Assembly (NCBI GenBank): GCA_018907035.1
Contig: JACCIC010000213.1
Location: forward strand, 741,001-805,000
Direction of reading: 5' to 3'
Source of the DNA: Sycobia sp. Sy_11
Lineage: Eukaryota; Arthropoda; Insecta; Hymenoptera; Epichrysomallidae
Length of the DNA stretch: 64,000 nucleotides
A model generated the notes under the pieces. The model was given only the letters and a program-made list of their open reading frames with translations, did no database searches and was not told where the DNA came from. This document shows, one piece after another, positions 1-12,078 of the stretch. The position numbers and the translations under genes were made by a program. Position 1 is the stretch's first letter. Each line of letters begins with the position of its first letter.

Positions 1-40
1 TTCCAAGCGGACTCTCACAGCAAAGAACGAAACCCTCAAA

Positions 41-1187
41 ATGGTCTCTTCAATCTCGACGAACGGAGAGGCGGAGGGCCTGAAAAGTTCCATTTTGGAG
101 CTTCAGGACGAGCATCATTCCCACCTGATTCTGGCCTCGCTGAACATGATGAAGAAGAACAAGCACTTCTGCGACGTTATATTACACGTGAGTTTTACAT
201 ATGTGAATTGTATTTATAATTAGAATATTGTTGCTATTATTATTATTATCATCATCATCATCATCATCATCATCATTATTATCATTAATATTTTATTATC
301 TTAAAGCTGGTTGGAGAACATTGAATAAATATTCCCGTAAATTTATATGTACAGTACTCTTGTAAATGCATCATACCACCTTTTCTGTATGAAAAAAAAT
401 TGTACTCACACGTGATAGCATGTTTTGAATCAAAATTCAAGTTTGTACCAGTTAGCTGGCGAAGTTTATTTAAATTTTAGTGTATATATATATATATCAA
501 AATAGATTTTCAATACTACATTATTTACTTGTATAATTGGACTTGCAACCGCGTTTAAGTTGCACATCTCCTATTCATTTTTCTCCCATTATTACAACGC
601 GATAAAAGTAATTAATATTGATGACTTTTGCGTGGGCCCATATCCTATATAGATATATATGAAATAATTTACTCGCCGGAGCTGCGGTAGAAACAAATGA
701 AAAAAAGGGGGCATTTCGTTCCGAGCTTACGTATCTATATAACGTTCCGTATAAGACTGCGCAAAGTATAACCTCTGACCCTTTTTATCTATGACTTATG
801 CAGTCGCGCTGACACAGTGTATCCGAGGTGGTATGTATATTAATGAGCGTCAGTCTTGGGACATTTACACGATGTATTTTGTATATATAGATAGCCACCT
901 ATACACGAGGGAGAAAACTTTTTGTATGTTACTTATAGCGTAATATTCGAGAAATAATTGTGTCTTTTTATTTAATACACGACGTGTCTTTTTTTTAGCA
1001 TTTCGCTTTAAATACCTATTAATACCGTTCTAATGCTGATTTTCTTAAAACAGTTGTGAATTTTTTTGTTTTCAATCTTAATTAAAGATATACTGACCCC
1101 CCCCCCTCTTGTGAGACTTTCTACGGCATAAATAATTTCTTATTTGTTTTAATCGTACTTAATTTCTCTCTAAGAATGTTTACCTGA

Positions 1188-1251
<64 letters not shown>

Positions 1252-2258
1252 TAATAGCTAATATAATGAAATAAGGTGAAATTTCTATTAAAATTTTTAT
1301 AATTAAACGTTGATTTTTAAATTAAAGAAGGCTATGTCAGGGGTGACATCTCATTTTCGTGGTTTTCTAATATTTTTTTTCTTCTTTTTAATACAATTAC
1401 TTAAAAAGTCTATATTTATATTCATCTTTTTTATGATATTAACAATTGTCTCAAGTTTTTACATATCCCTACGTATACGTTATGCGCGACTTTTATCTCG
1501 CACCCTTCTCGTTCTCTCACGCGAAACCGGCATTATTCGCTCGTACATAACTTGTAGAGTCGTCTTGCAATACGCGAAACATCGTAGTTTCAATAATTTT
1601 TGGCGAGATCGTTTATTATATTTTGCTGTCGAAATTTCGACTCTCGAAATAATCTAGCATCTTACAAGTTGCCGACACGGTACAACAAGTAGAAGCGCGT
1701 CGAAATATTTCACCGACTATGTGCACGCGGTGCATTAACTCGAATTTTGATACCAATCGATCCATTAATCAATCAATCAATCAAAATCGGCGACCCTTGT
1801 ATATAAGAATTTCTAAAGTATTAATAACTACGATGCTTTTTGGCATTAATTAAACAATGAATTATATCCCCGTTTTCATATAGCGATGACGACGCTTTTG
1901 ATTGTTTAGAATTAATGTTGGATCAGATAGCGGAATGTTTCTTAACTTACAAATATCGAATAGACCGTGACTCGAGCGATAAGAATATACAATTATATTT
2001 TACTGACATAACGGTCGCGAATGTGAATTGCATCATTAAAAAAAAAAAATCTTTCTTTAATCCCGTGTTAAAGAGACAGGTTTAAGGATTTATCGCGAGC
2101 TGAAAATGTACGTTGGTAGAAATAAAGTTTTTTTTTAACAAATGTTATAAGCGATCGTAGGTTCTCGCATCACGGTATTAAATTGAGAGTATGTGATTTT
2201 ATTTTTTTTCATACAAATCCTTTTCTATACAGTGTTGTAATTAACAAGACCCAGGAAT

Positions 2259-2302
<44 letters not shown>

Positions 2303-2823
2303 TTTTTCAACAAACCTCGTTAACAGAAGCATTAGTGCTCGATCACTGATCGACAATTATTTTTTTTCTCGTTTACCGCGCATTCCATAAAGCGACGCTC
2401 GTTTTTCATTTTATTTTATTTTTCTCCCCCCTCCCTCAGGCTGGCAATGTGGAAGTTCACGGACACAGAGCGGTGCTGGCCGCTGCGTCTCCCTATTTCT
2501 TCGAGCTGTTCAGCGCCGACAATCAGGGGAACAAAGAGCAGATAACCACGTATAAATTGAGCGATAAAATTGATAAAAAGGCGCTGCAGAAGCTCATAGA
2601 TTATGCGTACACATCGAGGTAAATTTTGGAAGATCTTTAACTAACGGCCCCTCCTCGGGGCAGCGGTTTTTGCCGAAGATCCCCGGTCGGATGCTTAAAT
2701 TTGCGCGGTTCTCGAAATAATACCGCGGGAAACGACGAGAGCCGAGTATTTTTACAATTATCGCGCTCTCTATGTAGATTTACACATAAGGAGCGTTTTA
2801 CGAACGTCGGGTGTATTAAATCC

Positions 2824-2863
<40 letters not shown>

Positions 2864-4382
2864 TTGAATTTATTAAGCGATCTTTGTGTAATATATCGGG
2901 AAACTGTGTATGCGCCGCGCGTACGAGGGCGCGTCTGAAAAAGTAAACAGACAGACAAACAAGCGAACGAACGTGGTCGATGCCAATTGACAAATACAAT
3001 ACGCTGAGGTTAAAATTGAGTAAAACGATATTTTAATAATGAAAATGGTGCGATTTATCGTCATTCGTTACAGCTTCGATTATTTGACGGGAGAGTTTCA
3101 TAATGTTATAATAAGTTCAAATAAGTTTCATATGGAATTCAGTAATTTTTTACTTTACTTCTAAACAAAAACCTGCCAAAAACAGAAGTATTTTACGAAC
3201 GTAAGCAATACTTTCTGCTTTATTGTTGCAGTTACTGTTAATTCGCGTAGGCCATGTTTATTAGTTCTGCTCGTATTCGATAACAACATATACGATATAT
3301 ATATACAACTAATAGGGGTTTGATTTTATTATCAATTTACATTCATGCATATATATATATAATTTGCATCTTTCTTCGTACTATATCTCAACTCAATGCA
3401 CTTCGCGTTTTCCAATAATTTATTTGATTTGCGCGATTTTAAATTGGATCGAAGTCTTAATGCAGAAATAAACGTGTTTAATGCGGATAAAAACCGCCCG
3501 ATCGACCATTGTATACCGCGGATATTTTATGTTTTTGCCGTGCTAAACTCTGTATAACGGGCGTGTCACGACGAAAGTTCCGCGCGAAGTCTCTTTTCTC
3601 TTTTACGATTGGAATACGCAATGTCTTGAAGGAGCCGTTATATTTGTCAATCTATAGTACGGGACAGAAACAATATGCTCGTGTTAAAATTAACTCGAAG
3701 GCTAAAGCGCATTATATTTAACGATCAATCATTCTTCGTTAGAGAAGTTAAAAAATTGACAATCATAAAATATCAATTCAATGCTTTATGTAATTACATT
3801 TATAACTTATTAAGCATCAATGCTTTGTCAACATATAAGAAGAAAAAAGAAAATAGTCGCGAAGGTTGCGGTCAGCCGTTTTACTGTGTATCGTTTTTAT
3901 TTTCGAACGCGCAAATTTGACAAGAACTAATCGCGTCGTAAGAAATAGTTATATAAAATATCACTAATAAAACTAATTCAATATATATCTACAATACAAT
4001 ACAATGTAATTATATATATATACATATATGTATATTCCATATAAACTTTGAAATCTTGACGTATTCGCGGGTAGGAAAAGCGAACGACCTTAAAAAAAAA
4101 AAAAAAATTTATTGCAAATTAATAAACTTAACGGGGCCGCCGATAGCTCTGGTCGATGCACAGGCGTCGGTTCGTTTGTATCGTCTCTCGTTAAGAAGCC
4201 GGACTTTGCTCGCCGGGTCGAGGCTGCTGCTCGACGGCCCTCGGTTCGTTTTGCGCCCATCAAATTTTCGTGCGCGCTTCGCAAAATATCACGACGGTCT
4301 GCTGACGGATTTTTCGGTGGCGGAAATTGGTATTTCAGTAAAAGGACGTTCTCGCGGCCGCGTAACAATAGTTAATTAAATA

Positions 4383-4434
<52 letters not shown>

Positions 4435-4752
4435 CGAAAAATATTGCTTTCAGGCTGGAGATAAGGCCGACAGAGGTGAAGTCGATCTACTTGGCGGCGA
4501 GCTACCTAAAGATGGAACGGGTCGTGGGCCAGTGCGCCGCCCATCTCCTCGACTCGCTGACGCCCGAGTCTTGCCTCGACATTCGCGCCTTGCCCGGCAT
4601 CATGCAGAATGAGAATTTTGTTAAGCAGGTCGATGCTTACATTAGGCACAACGTAAGTAATCTGCGATACCGCGCTCGCGCAACCGCGGACGCGCCGATC
4701 GCTGCTCTCTCGCCCGGTCCGTACCTCTCTCTACCCTACCCCCTTCTAAATA

Positions 4753-4784
<32 letters not shown>

Positions 4785-7700
4785 CACCCGTATCTGCTCA
4801 GCACACGTGCATCCTGGCCATCCTCGTGCCCCGTTTTCGAGTTTAATGACGGAGAGACGTACAGTGCCCTTACGCGCGTGAGCCTCGCATTAATTTGAGG
4901 GCGAATAAGGCGCCCGCGCCAACCTCCCGCCCCATTTTCAAAAGGGGGGGGGGAAGAAAACAAAATACCGCGCGCGCTTGCCCCGCGACACGCGAATAGG
5001 TCGATATCGCAATGCCGGGAGTCGCAGAAACAGCCAGGACTACTAAAGTTGCACAACGAGTTTCGAGCGCGTTTTCGGGCGCGCATACATACACGAGGCT
5101 CGGCCGATCGATATGCACCGCGCCCGAGGATCGATGCCCTCGGGCTAAAGAGGACGTTAATGAATTTCAAGAAGAACGTCGTATTTTTATATAACCGCGC
5201 AATGCCTTCGTTTCGTGCAATTTTAAAATTATTCCACGTCTATAAATAACCGATATATTTATGAAGATGTAAAAAAAAAAATTTATCACGTGTCAGAAGT
5301 CGGGGTACGACGTTTACATTGTAATATCGACATTCCGTCGTTTAATTTTTTTCTTCCAAGTTTTTTTTTTTTTTTTTATTTTCGTCGAGGCGAATTGTTG
5401 AATTATAAAACACGAATTGTGCATTGCCAAGAAAGAAAGAAAAAAACAATTTCCGAACCAGCTGTTAAAATTAAAACGTTAGAACTAAATTGTTCAAATA
5501 CATCAAGATTAAATGGTAAAATTTGAATCATCGTCGTGCAGATGTTGACAGATGTTGCTTCTTATCACTGGTAAAGATTAATTCTGGAAATGATATAACT
5601 ATAATAATGCTCGCGCTTGGCCGGCGAGGAATTTAAAAAAAAAGGGGGGGGGAGAAAAGAAAAACAAAGTCAATGAATTTAACGCGGAGAAAAACGCCCC
5701 TCGTACACGTGCCATGAGCGTCAGCTGACCTCGCCTCGCTCTGACCCTTGCTGTGACAGTTCGAGACGGTGTGCGCCAGCCCAGCCCTGTCCTTCCTGCC
5801 GAGCGTCAAGATCGAGGTGCTCTATCAGACCAGCCAGGAAATGAGCCTGGTCAACGGCTCGAGCCTCTGTTGCCTGGTGCTCGACTGGATCAAGCGCTTC
5901 TTCCCCGACCAGGACAACGGCACCGCGGAGCAGCTCCTCGAAAAGACCTATCTCCTCTACCTGGCCCTCGACAACAGCCTGCAGGACTGCACGGACCTGC
6001 CCTCGGGCGACGTCAGCGACACCGACATTGTCCAGGATTATAAGAAACTGTCGCTGAAGACCCAGGCCCAGAACAAGAACAGGAGGAAGGGCGTGCTCCA
6101 GCCGGCCAAGCCCCGCGTCCTCATTTACAACAGGAACGTCGAGGACAATATCGAGGAGCAGCTCGAGCCCGACTGGAACATGATCGGGGTCAACAAGGTT
6201 GGAGGTGAGCGAGCTTTGTTTGTTTCTTGGTTTTTTGTTTTTTTTTTTTTTTTTTTTTTTTTTGTTCATTTACGCGCGGATCGCGCTGCATGCGCCGCCG
6301 TGCGCGCCCGCGGCGTTGTTAATATCGGCGCCGTTATCCCGACCGGGCCCCTCCCCGTTCGATATTACAGAGCACACGTTCCTGGCGATCGTCACGCTGA
6401 ACGGGCTCCTGGCGAAGCTGTCGGTGCTGCTGCGCCTCAACGCGCCCAGCTCGCCCCTGATAATGGACAACTGCAGCCGCATCCCGGACGACCAGCGCAG
6501 CTCGAGCAGCGAGCCCGACCTCTACTGCGCCCTGCCGACGATGAAGGCCGGCAAGTGCTCGGTGGGCTGCGCCGAGTACAACGGCAATCTCCTCGTCTGC
6601 GGCGGCTACGACCGCGTCGAGTGCCTCAAGTCCGTGGACAAGTACGTGCCCGAGACGAACACTTGGGAGGTGCTGGGGGCGATGAGGGAGGCGAGGGGCA
6701 GGTTCGGCATCGCGGTCGTCGCCGGCAAGGTGTACGCGATCGGCGGCTCCAACGGCTCGACCGAGCTCGCCACGGTCGAGGTCCTCGACGCCGAGAGCGG
6801 GAAGTGGAAGGCGATCGCCAGCCTGCCCCTGGCCAGGTCCAATTCCGGCGTCTGTGCGCTCGGCTCAAAGATTTACTGCATAGGCGGTTGGAACGGAGAG
6901 GTTCGTTTACTTTCCTTGGACCGCGCAATTCCTTTACAGCGTGTAGATAATTACGAATGCCCAGCGATATTATGATTCTATGGTAGAACGGTTAATTAGC
7001 TCGGCTATGGCTTCACGTAACATTCCTCATTTTTTACTGTCGTTTTTCATAAATTTTTAACCAATTTTAAGTCGAGATAAATTAATGGTAATCGGTAAAA
7101 AACAAACAAAAGCAAAAATATAAAGAGTATTCTATTAGTACATTTATAAGACGCTAAATTTAATTTTAACCATTAAATTTAATACGGGAACTTTTTAAAA
7201 TAATTGGATATTTCGAATAGTTATTTCGATTTTTTTCATTACCAGCCTCGTTATTTTAATATATTATCTCCTTTAATTATGAGCTAAAAAGAGGATTGAT
7301 CTTGACAATTCATAAAATAAATGTTTTTTAAGTAGATCCATTGCACATGCAACTACTCGTATGTTTATGAATTTAATCTAATTAAATACTCTTAAAAATA
7401 ATATTACCGTTTTTAACAATTAAAGTAGATAGAAACAATAATTAAGAGAAGAAATTGATAATTGATATAAATTCTCATTATTTTAATTATTATATCATTC
7501 ACGTGAAAAATGAATATTTTTTTAAATATATTTCTTTTCTTTAATAATTCTATTGAATAGTAATCCTATAAAGGTTACATTTTATTTCGCATAAATAGAG
7601 CTTCATCTCCTTCTCTAATCTTATTGACTTAATCTCCTTGTATTCCTTTGTTTTAAACTTAATGACCTCTTGCACAATTGTAAAAAAAGAAAATGACATT

Positions 7701-9174
7701 AAACTAATCTGTTATTGAGCCTTTCGTTATTGCAAGTGAAAAATAAGATATTGAAAATAAAATGATTCAAATATATTAGAAAAAGTCGTTTAAAATTTTT
7801 TAAGATATTAGGAAATCTATTTTCTTATTTTTGTTAATAAAAAAATTGATATATAAAATCAATTTTTCAGGCTGGCATAAAGCAATGTGATATCTTCGAT
7901 CCGGAAAAGGGATCCTGGTCGAGCATCGAATCGTTGAGGATCGGCCGCTACCAGGCCGGGGTCTGTGCCTACAACGATAAAGTTTACGCGGTGGGCGGCT
8001 GCGACTCCTGGAATTGCCTTAACTCCGTCGAGATCTATGATCCAGAGACAAATATCTGGAGCATGGGCCCCTCGCTGATTACCGCCAGGCGCGGTTGCGG
8101 CCTCGCCGTTTTTCACGGCCGAATCTACGCGATCGGCGGCTCGACGGGAACTCACAGCCTGACCAGCACCGAGGTCTATGACCCCTCTGAGCAAGTCTGG
8201 ATACCAGGACCAAGTATGTGCATACCAAGGGCTAATGTCGCTGTCGCAGTTGTTGGAGACAGGTAGAAATATATATTTAAAAGTATTCTTTATTTGGAAT
8301 AATTTTCAACGATATTAATCATTATCTTCTATAGAACACATTATTATTAAATAAATTAATTTTTCTGTTTTGTAATTCTTTAGAACAGTCGAGATTTTTG
8401 TTTTCATTAGACTGTTTTCGATTAAGCTGATAAATAAATAAATTTATTATTAGAATTGATATAAATTTATCAAATATAAGATAGAATCTAATTGTTCTGA
8501 TGCCCTAATGAAGTTTAATGAATTATAGAAGAAAATTCAAAACAGAAAATGAAAAAACTATTGTTCACTTAGAAGTTACTATAAGAACTACTAAAAATTT
8601 ATCTGCTCATTTATATTAATTATATATTTGTTAACATATTTTTATAGGAGAATAAGCTAAAACCAAATTGGAATAAGAATCACATTTACCTTCAGTGATA
8701 TTTTTATAAAATAAATCACTGCTATTTGATTTTTCCTTCTGATATATAAAAGTAAAACAAAGAAACAAACATTAATATTAAGTAAATATATATAAGCTTT
8801 GTTTCAGGATAGATTATCCGAATACAATAGAACAGTTCATCAAAACTTCTTTCTTAACGATCCCTTCTAATTTTATATGTGAAATCAACTCGTCATTTCA
8901 TTTTCTATGTTGAATCAGAAAATATATCTGTTTATGTTGCAGACTTTATGCCGTCGGGGGTTTTTCTGGAAAACACTTCTTAAATTCTATCGAGTATCTG
9001 GATGTACACACTAATGAGTGGACAACATTCATTCCCAAAACTGATGGAATTAAAACTCCTCCGAATCCAGAATATTGTAATTATTCAGATTCGAGCGCCA
9101 ATGGTAGCGAGAAGGATATGCCACAGTCGACGAACAACAGCCGACAGATAAACAAGATCAGTTCTGAAGCATAG
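41..9174 (+). CDS. IVNS1ABP: BTB-BACK-Kelch protein, IVNS1ABP (NS1-binding protein) ortholog
   Basis: Seven coding exons: 41-187, 2440-2618, 4454-4652, 5760-6204, 6371-6900, 7871-8262 and 8943-9174. All phases agree and give 707 residues; the human protein is about 640. The BTB domain is in exons 1-3 (FCDVILH, HRAVLAAASPYFFELF) and BACK follows. A linker ends in a Ser-rich stretch near residue 367, then Kelch repeats run from about 381 to 655 with GG pairs and NTWEV / NIWSMGP blades (e.g. GGCDSWNCLNSVEIYDP). The order of motifs, including the segment before the propeller, matches IVNS1ABP better than other KLHL proteins. Family members bind actin and act as cullin-3 adaptors or in splicing-related nuclear roles; the insect role is inferred. 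The frame is open upstream of ATG 41 to the window edge, so an earlier start is possible. The exon 5 donor is a weak GTTCGT. Exons 3-5 are very GC-rich at third positions, exons 6-7 are not. Confidence 0.9.
1190..1250. repeat. (CA)n microsatellite
   Basis: An uninterrupted CA dinucleotide array of about 30 units inside intron 1 of the Kelch gene. Confidence 0.97.
2263..2307. repeat. (TA)n array followed by poly-T
   Basis: About 16 TA units run directly into a T homopolymer, 130 bases before the exon 2 acceptor. Confidence 0.95.
2827..2861. repeat. (TA)n microsatellite in intron 2
   Basis: A pure TA array of about 17 units in intron 2 (2619-4453) of the Kelch gene. The rest of that intron shows nothing else recognisable. 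Confidence 0.95.
4386..4431. repeat. (TA)n microsatellite next to the exon 3 acceptor
   Basis: A pure TA array of about 23 units ends only about 22 bases before the exon 3 splice acceptor at 4453, in the place where a polypyrimidine tract is expected. Confidence 0.95.
4653..5759 (+). other. Intron 3 of the IVNS1ABP ortholog
   Basis: A CpG-rich intron with a CT array at 4752-4780 and G, A and T homopolymers. It contains several overlapping open frames on both strands, but these follow from high GC and low complexity and none resembles a protein. Confidence 0.6.
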
Positions 9175-12078
9175 TAAAATACTATTAACTAGCAAATCAC
9201 ATTTTTTTCATTTACTTGTAATTCAAATCAAAGAAAATTCTACACTGACAAAATTAAATCTGGAAAATAGAAGGCATGGAAGGGATTGTATATATAAAAA
9301 TTGTGCATAACTTTGGATATTTTAATATATCTTTAAGTTAAATGCTAAGTTGTGTGTATACGAGTCAAATCATGTCATGAAAAACACAATTTTTTACAAA
9401 TCTGCGACATAAGAAAATACCGTTTAAAACAATCCAAAGCCGTTTCTTAAATATCTTTTATTTGATATTTTTAGATATCTTTATACAAGAAAATTTTTTC
9501 GATTTAGCAGTCCTTGATACTTCTGCAATCTTGTGTATTTACAATTTATACATCACAAGTATTGTTTCATAAAGTATATGAGACGGAAAGATTAAACAAT
9601 AGTAAAACATATCTTGAAATAAATATACATTTGTATTTGTTTTAAATTGAACAATGGTATAGTCTTTTAAAAATAAATTTTAAACAATTATTTTTATATA
9701 AAATTAAATTATAAAATGATACTATTTTTAAAGTATCTTTTAATATCTTGATTTTATATCAAAATATATTATATGAATAAATATTGAAAATAATTATATT
9801 ATATTTGGTAAAGTTATCTTGTCATAGAAAACTACAGTCCATTTTATAACTTTATTTCAAACAATGATACTTTAACACCTTAAAATTTTTTTTCTCATAT
9901 AAAGCAGATGAACAGTACAAATAAATTAAACAATACAATTATATCTGCTGCTTTAATATAATATATGATTTAGAAATAAAATTCCATAATTATTTGAAAA
10001 TTTTAATCTCAATATCAGAAATAATAAAAAGTGCACCTAAATAGGTACACTGAAATGTTAATCTAATCTAATTAATCATTTCTATTGGAAAATAAAGATT
10101 TTGTACAACATTGTTCAGTCTCTCGACATCATATTTCATGCACCAACAAGATATTGTGTTCTGTCTTTCTATATTTATATATACAAAAAAAAAATACAAG
10201 TCAGTATAGCCATAACTGAAGATAAAAGTATTATAGAAGTTGTAATATTAAAACAAATTCTACTTTTTTTTACTCTACAAACGGTATAAGTTATTATATA
10301 AAGAAGAAGTGAAAAAGCTTTATTTTTGGAAGTAAAAGTATAGATGTATGTAAATAATTTATGTACCATTTCCTAATAAATATACATAATCAAAATAATT
10401 AAAACTTTAATAGACACTTGTGACTAAATATTTCCAAGCAAATAAGAATTATAAAAAAAGATCAAATATTTTATTTTTGGAAAATAAACTACATATTATA
10501 TATAGAAAAATTATCTGAAACAAATAGAAGAGGCGTTTTTTTAATCTATCAAAACGAATTTGAATAATTCTTATAAATTATATCATGCATTTTTCATTCT
10601 ATAGCAATACACTGCCAAAAACTAAACTAGCATTTGTTCCTATAAAAAAAGTACACTAAGACTTTTTCAGAAAATTCTTTTTTGTGATTAATCTAAAAAA
10701 GTCAAATCCAATTGACAACAGTTGAGTGCTTTGGACACAAACATTGTCAAATTCCAAAAACTGATTTTAGTAGATTTATTGACTGATAACTACTTTTAAT
10801 CAGTTTTGTGTGATTTTATAAACTAAATCAAAGTGCAGAATGTATCAAGGATGCTGAACATTAATTTCATTTAAAAAAAATGTATATTCAATTCAGAATA
10901 TTTTCAATGTATAAAGAGTTATAATGCATTGATTAAAAACTTTTAGTGAGCCTGAAAGTATTTAAATGATATATAATTAATACCGTGAATACAATTGGAC
11001 ATCTTTTTAAAAATATGTTAAAATACCAATTTTTATAATTTTACATATCAATATTTTTGAAGTGTCTAATTTTTTCAGTCTTGTTTAAAAAAGTATGTCA
11101 CAGACAACATTGTAGAATGAATAAACAATTGTTCTTAATCGATCGAAATTCAATAGATTGAATAATGTAAAATGTAAATCAACATGATTGTTCATTGATA
11201 CATAAACGATTTCAAGGCAGTCATTTTCGATACTAAGATTTAAATAAATGTACAGTATGGTATGAATGTGAAACTGTTTTGTAAAACTATTCTGAGTAAG
11301 AAAAAATTATCCGCGAATCTGCATAATAAAACTATAACTGTTAAAATATATTAGTTAAATGATTTAATTTTCTAAATCTTCATGCATTTAAGAATAAGTC
11401 TTGTTATATTTTGAAAAACAAAAATCACTTCTTGTAAACACTATAGTAAAGTTGAAGCTGGCTGAATTCTTTCACAAATATTTTAATCTATGTTTTAAGA
11501 ATAATAAGAAATCTCGAGTTTTATAAATTCCTTTAAAATATTTATTTAACACCATTTTACTTCCCTAACATCAGTTTTTATAAATAAATAACTCTAATTG
11601 AGTAGTGAAATAATCTCGCATAAAGGTTCAGTTTGCTTAATAAATAAACTTTATTTTTACTTTTAGATCCAGATTATTTATACAGTTTTTTTTAATGTCA
11701 AGTTAAAAGTTTTTTTTAAGACCAATACTTAGCATGTAGCTTATTCAATTGAAAAATTGATTTTTTAAGGCAATTAATAATTCTTACAAAAATATATATC
11801 AATAATTCTCAATTTATTCACATGATTGATGTAGATAACTCGTTTATTACAGAATAACAAGCTATATATATATAAAATGTTCTTTATACAATAACCGATT
11901 TATCACTACAGTACATGCTGTCCAATTGGACACACAAAACTGCCATAAAAAAATTACCAAAAAAACTGAAAAATAGGAGTATATCGTCTGTTTACAGAAT
12001 GAAAATTATTCTATATCTTAATTAAATAATTACATAATCATTTTTTTTTTAATATATCTCAAGATTTAAACAACACAT
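9175..12078. other. Intergenic and UTR region between the Kelch and ferritin heavy chain genes
   Basis: AT-rich DNA between two convergent genes, so it holds both 3' UTRs. Candidate poly(A) signals are AATAAA at 9618-9623 on the plus strand and at 11843-11848 on the minus strand (230 bases after the ferritin stop). No conserved coding segment, tRNA or mobile element was recognised. Confidence 0.6.

Larger units (their letters stand above)
188..2439 (+). other. Intron 1 of the IVNS1ABP ortholog
   Basis: This AT-rich intron opens with GTGAGT and ends in a pyrimidine tract plus CAG. It holds an ATT/ATC trinucleotide tract near 236-290, a CA array at 1190-1250 and a TA array at 2263-2294 that runs into a T homopolymer. 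The open frame at 1310-1657 has no protein-like composition and I do not regard it as a gene. Confidence 0.7.

Noticed and set aside
1310..1657. 115-residue frame in intron 1 of the Kelch gene
   Set aside because: Begins in a poly-Phe/Ile run from T-rich DNA and lies within a well-defined intron.
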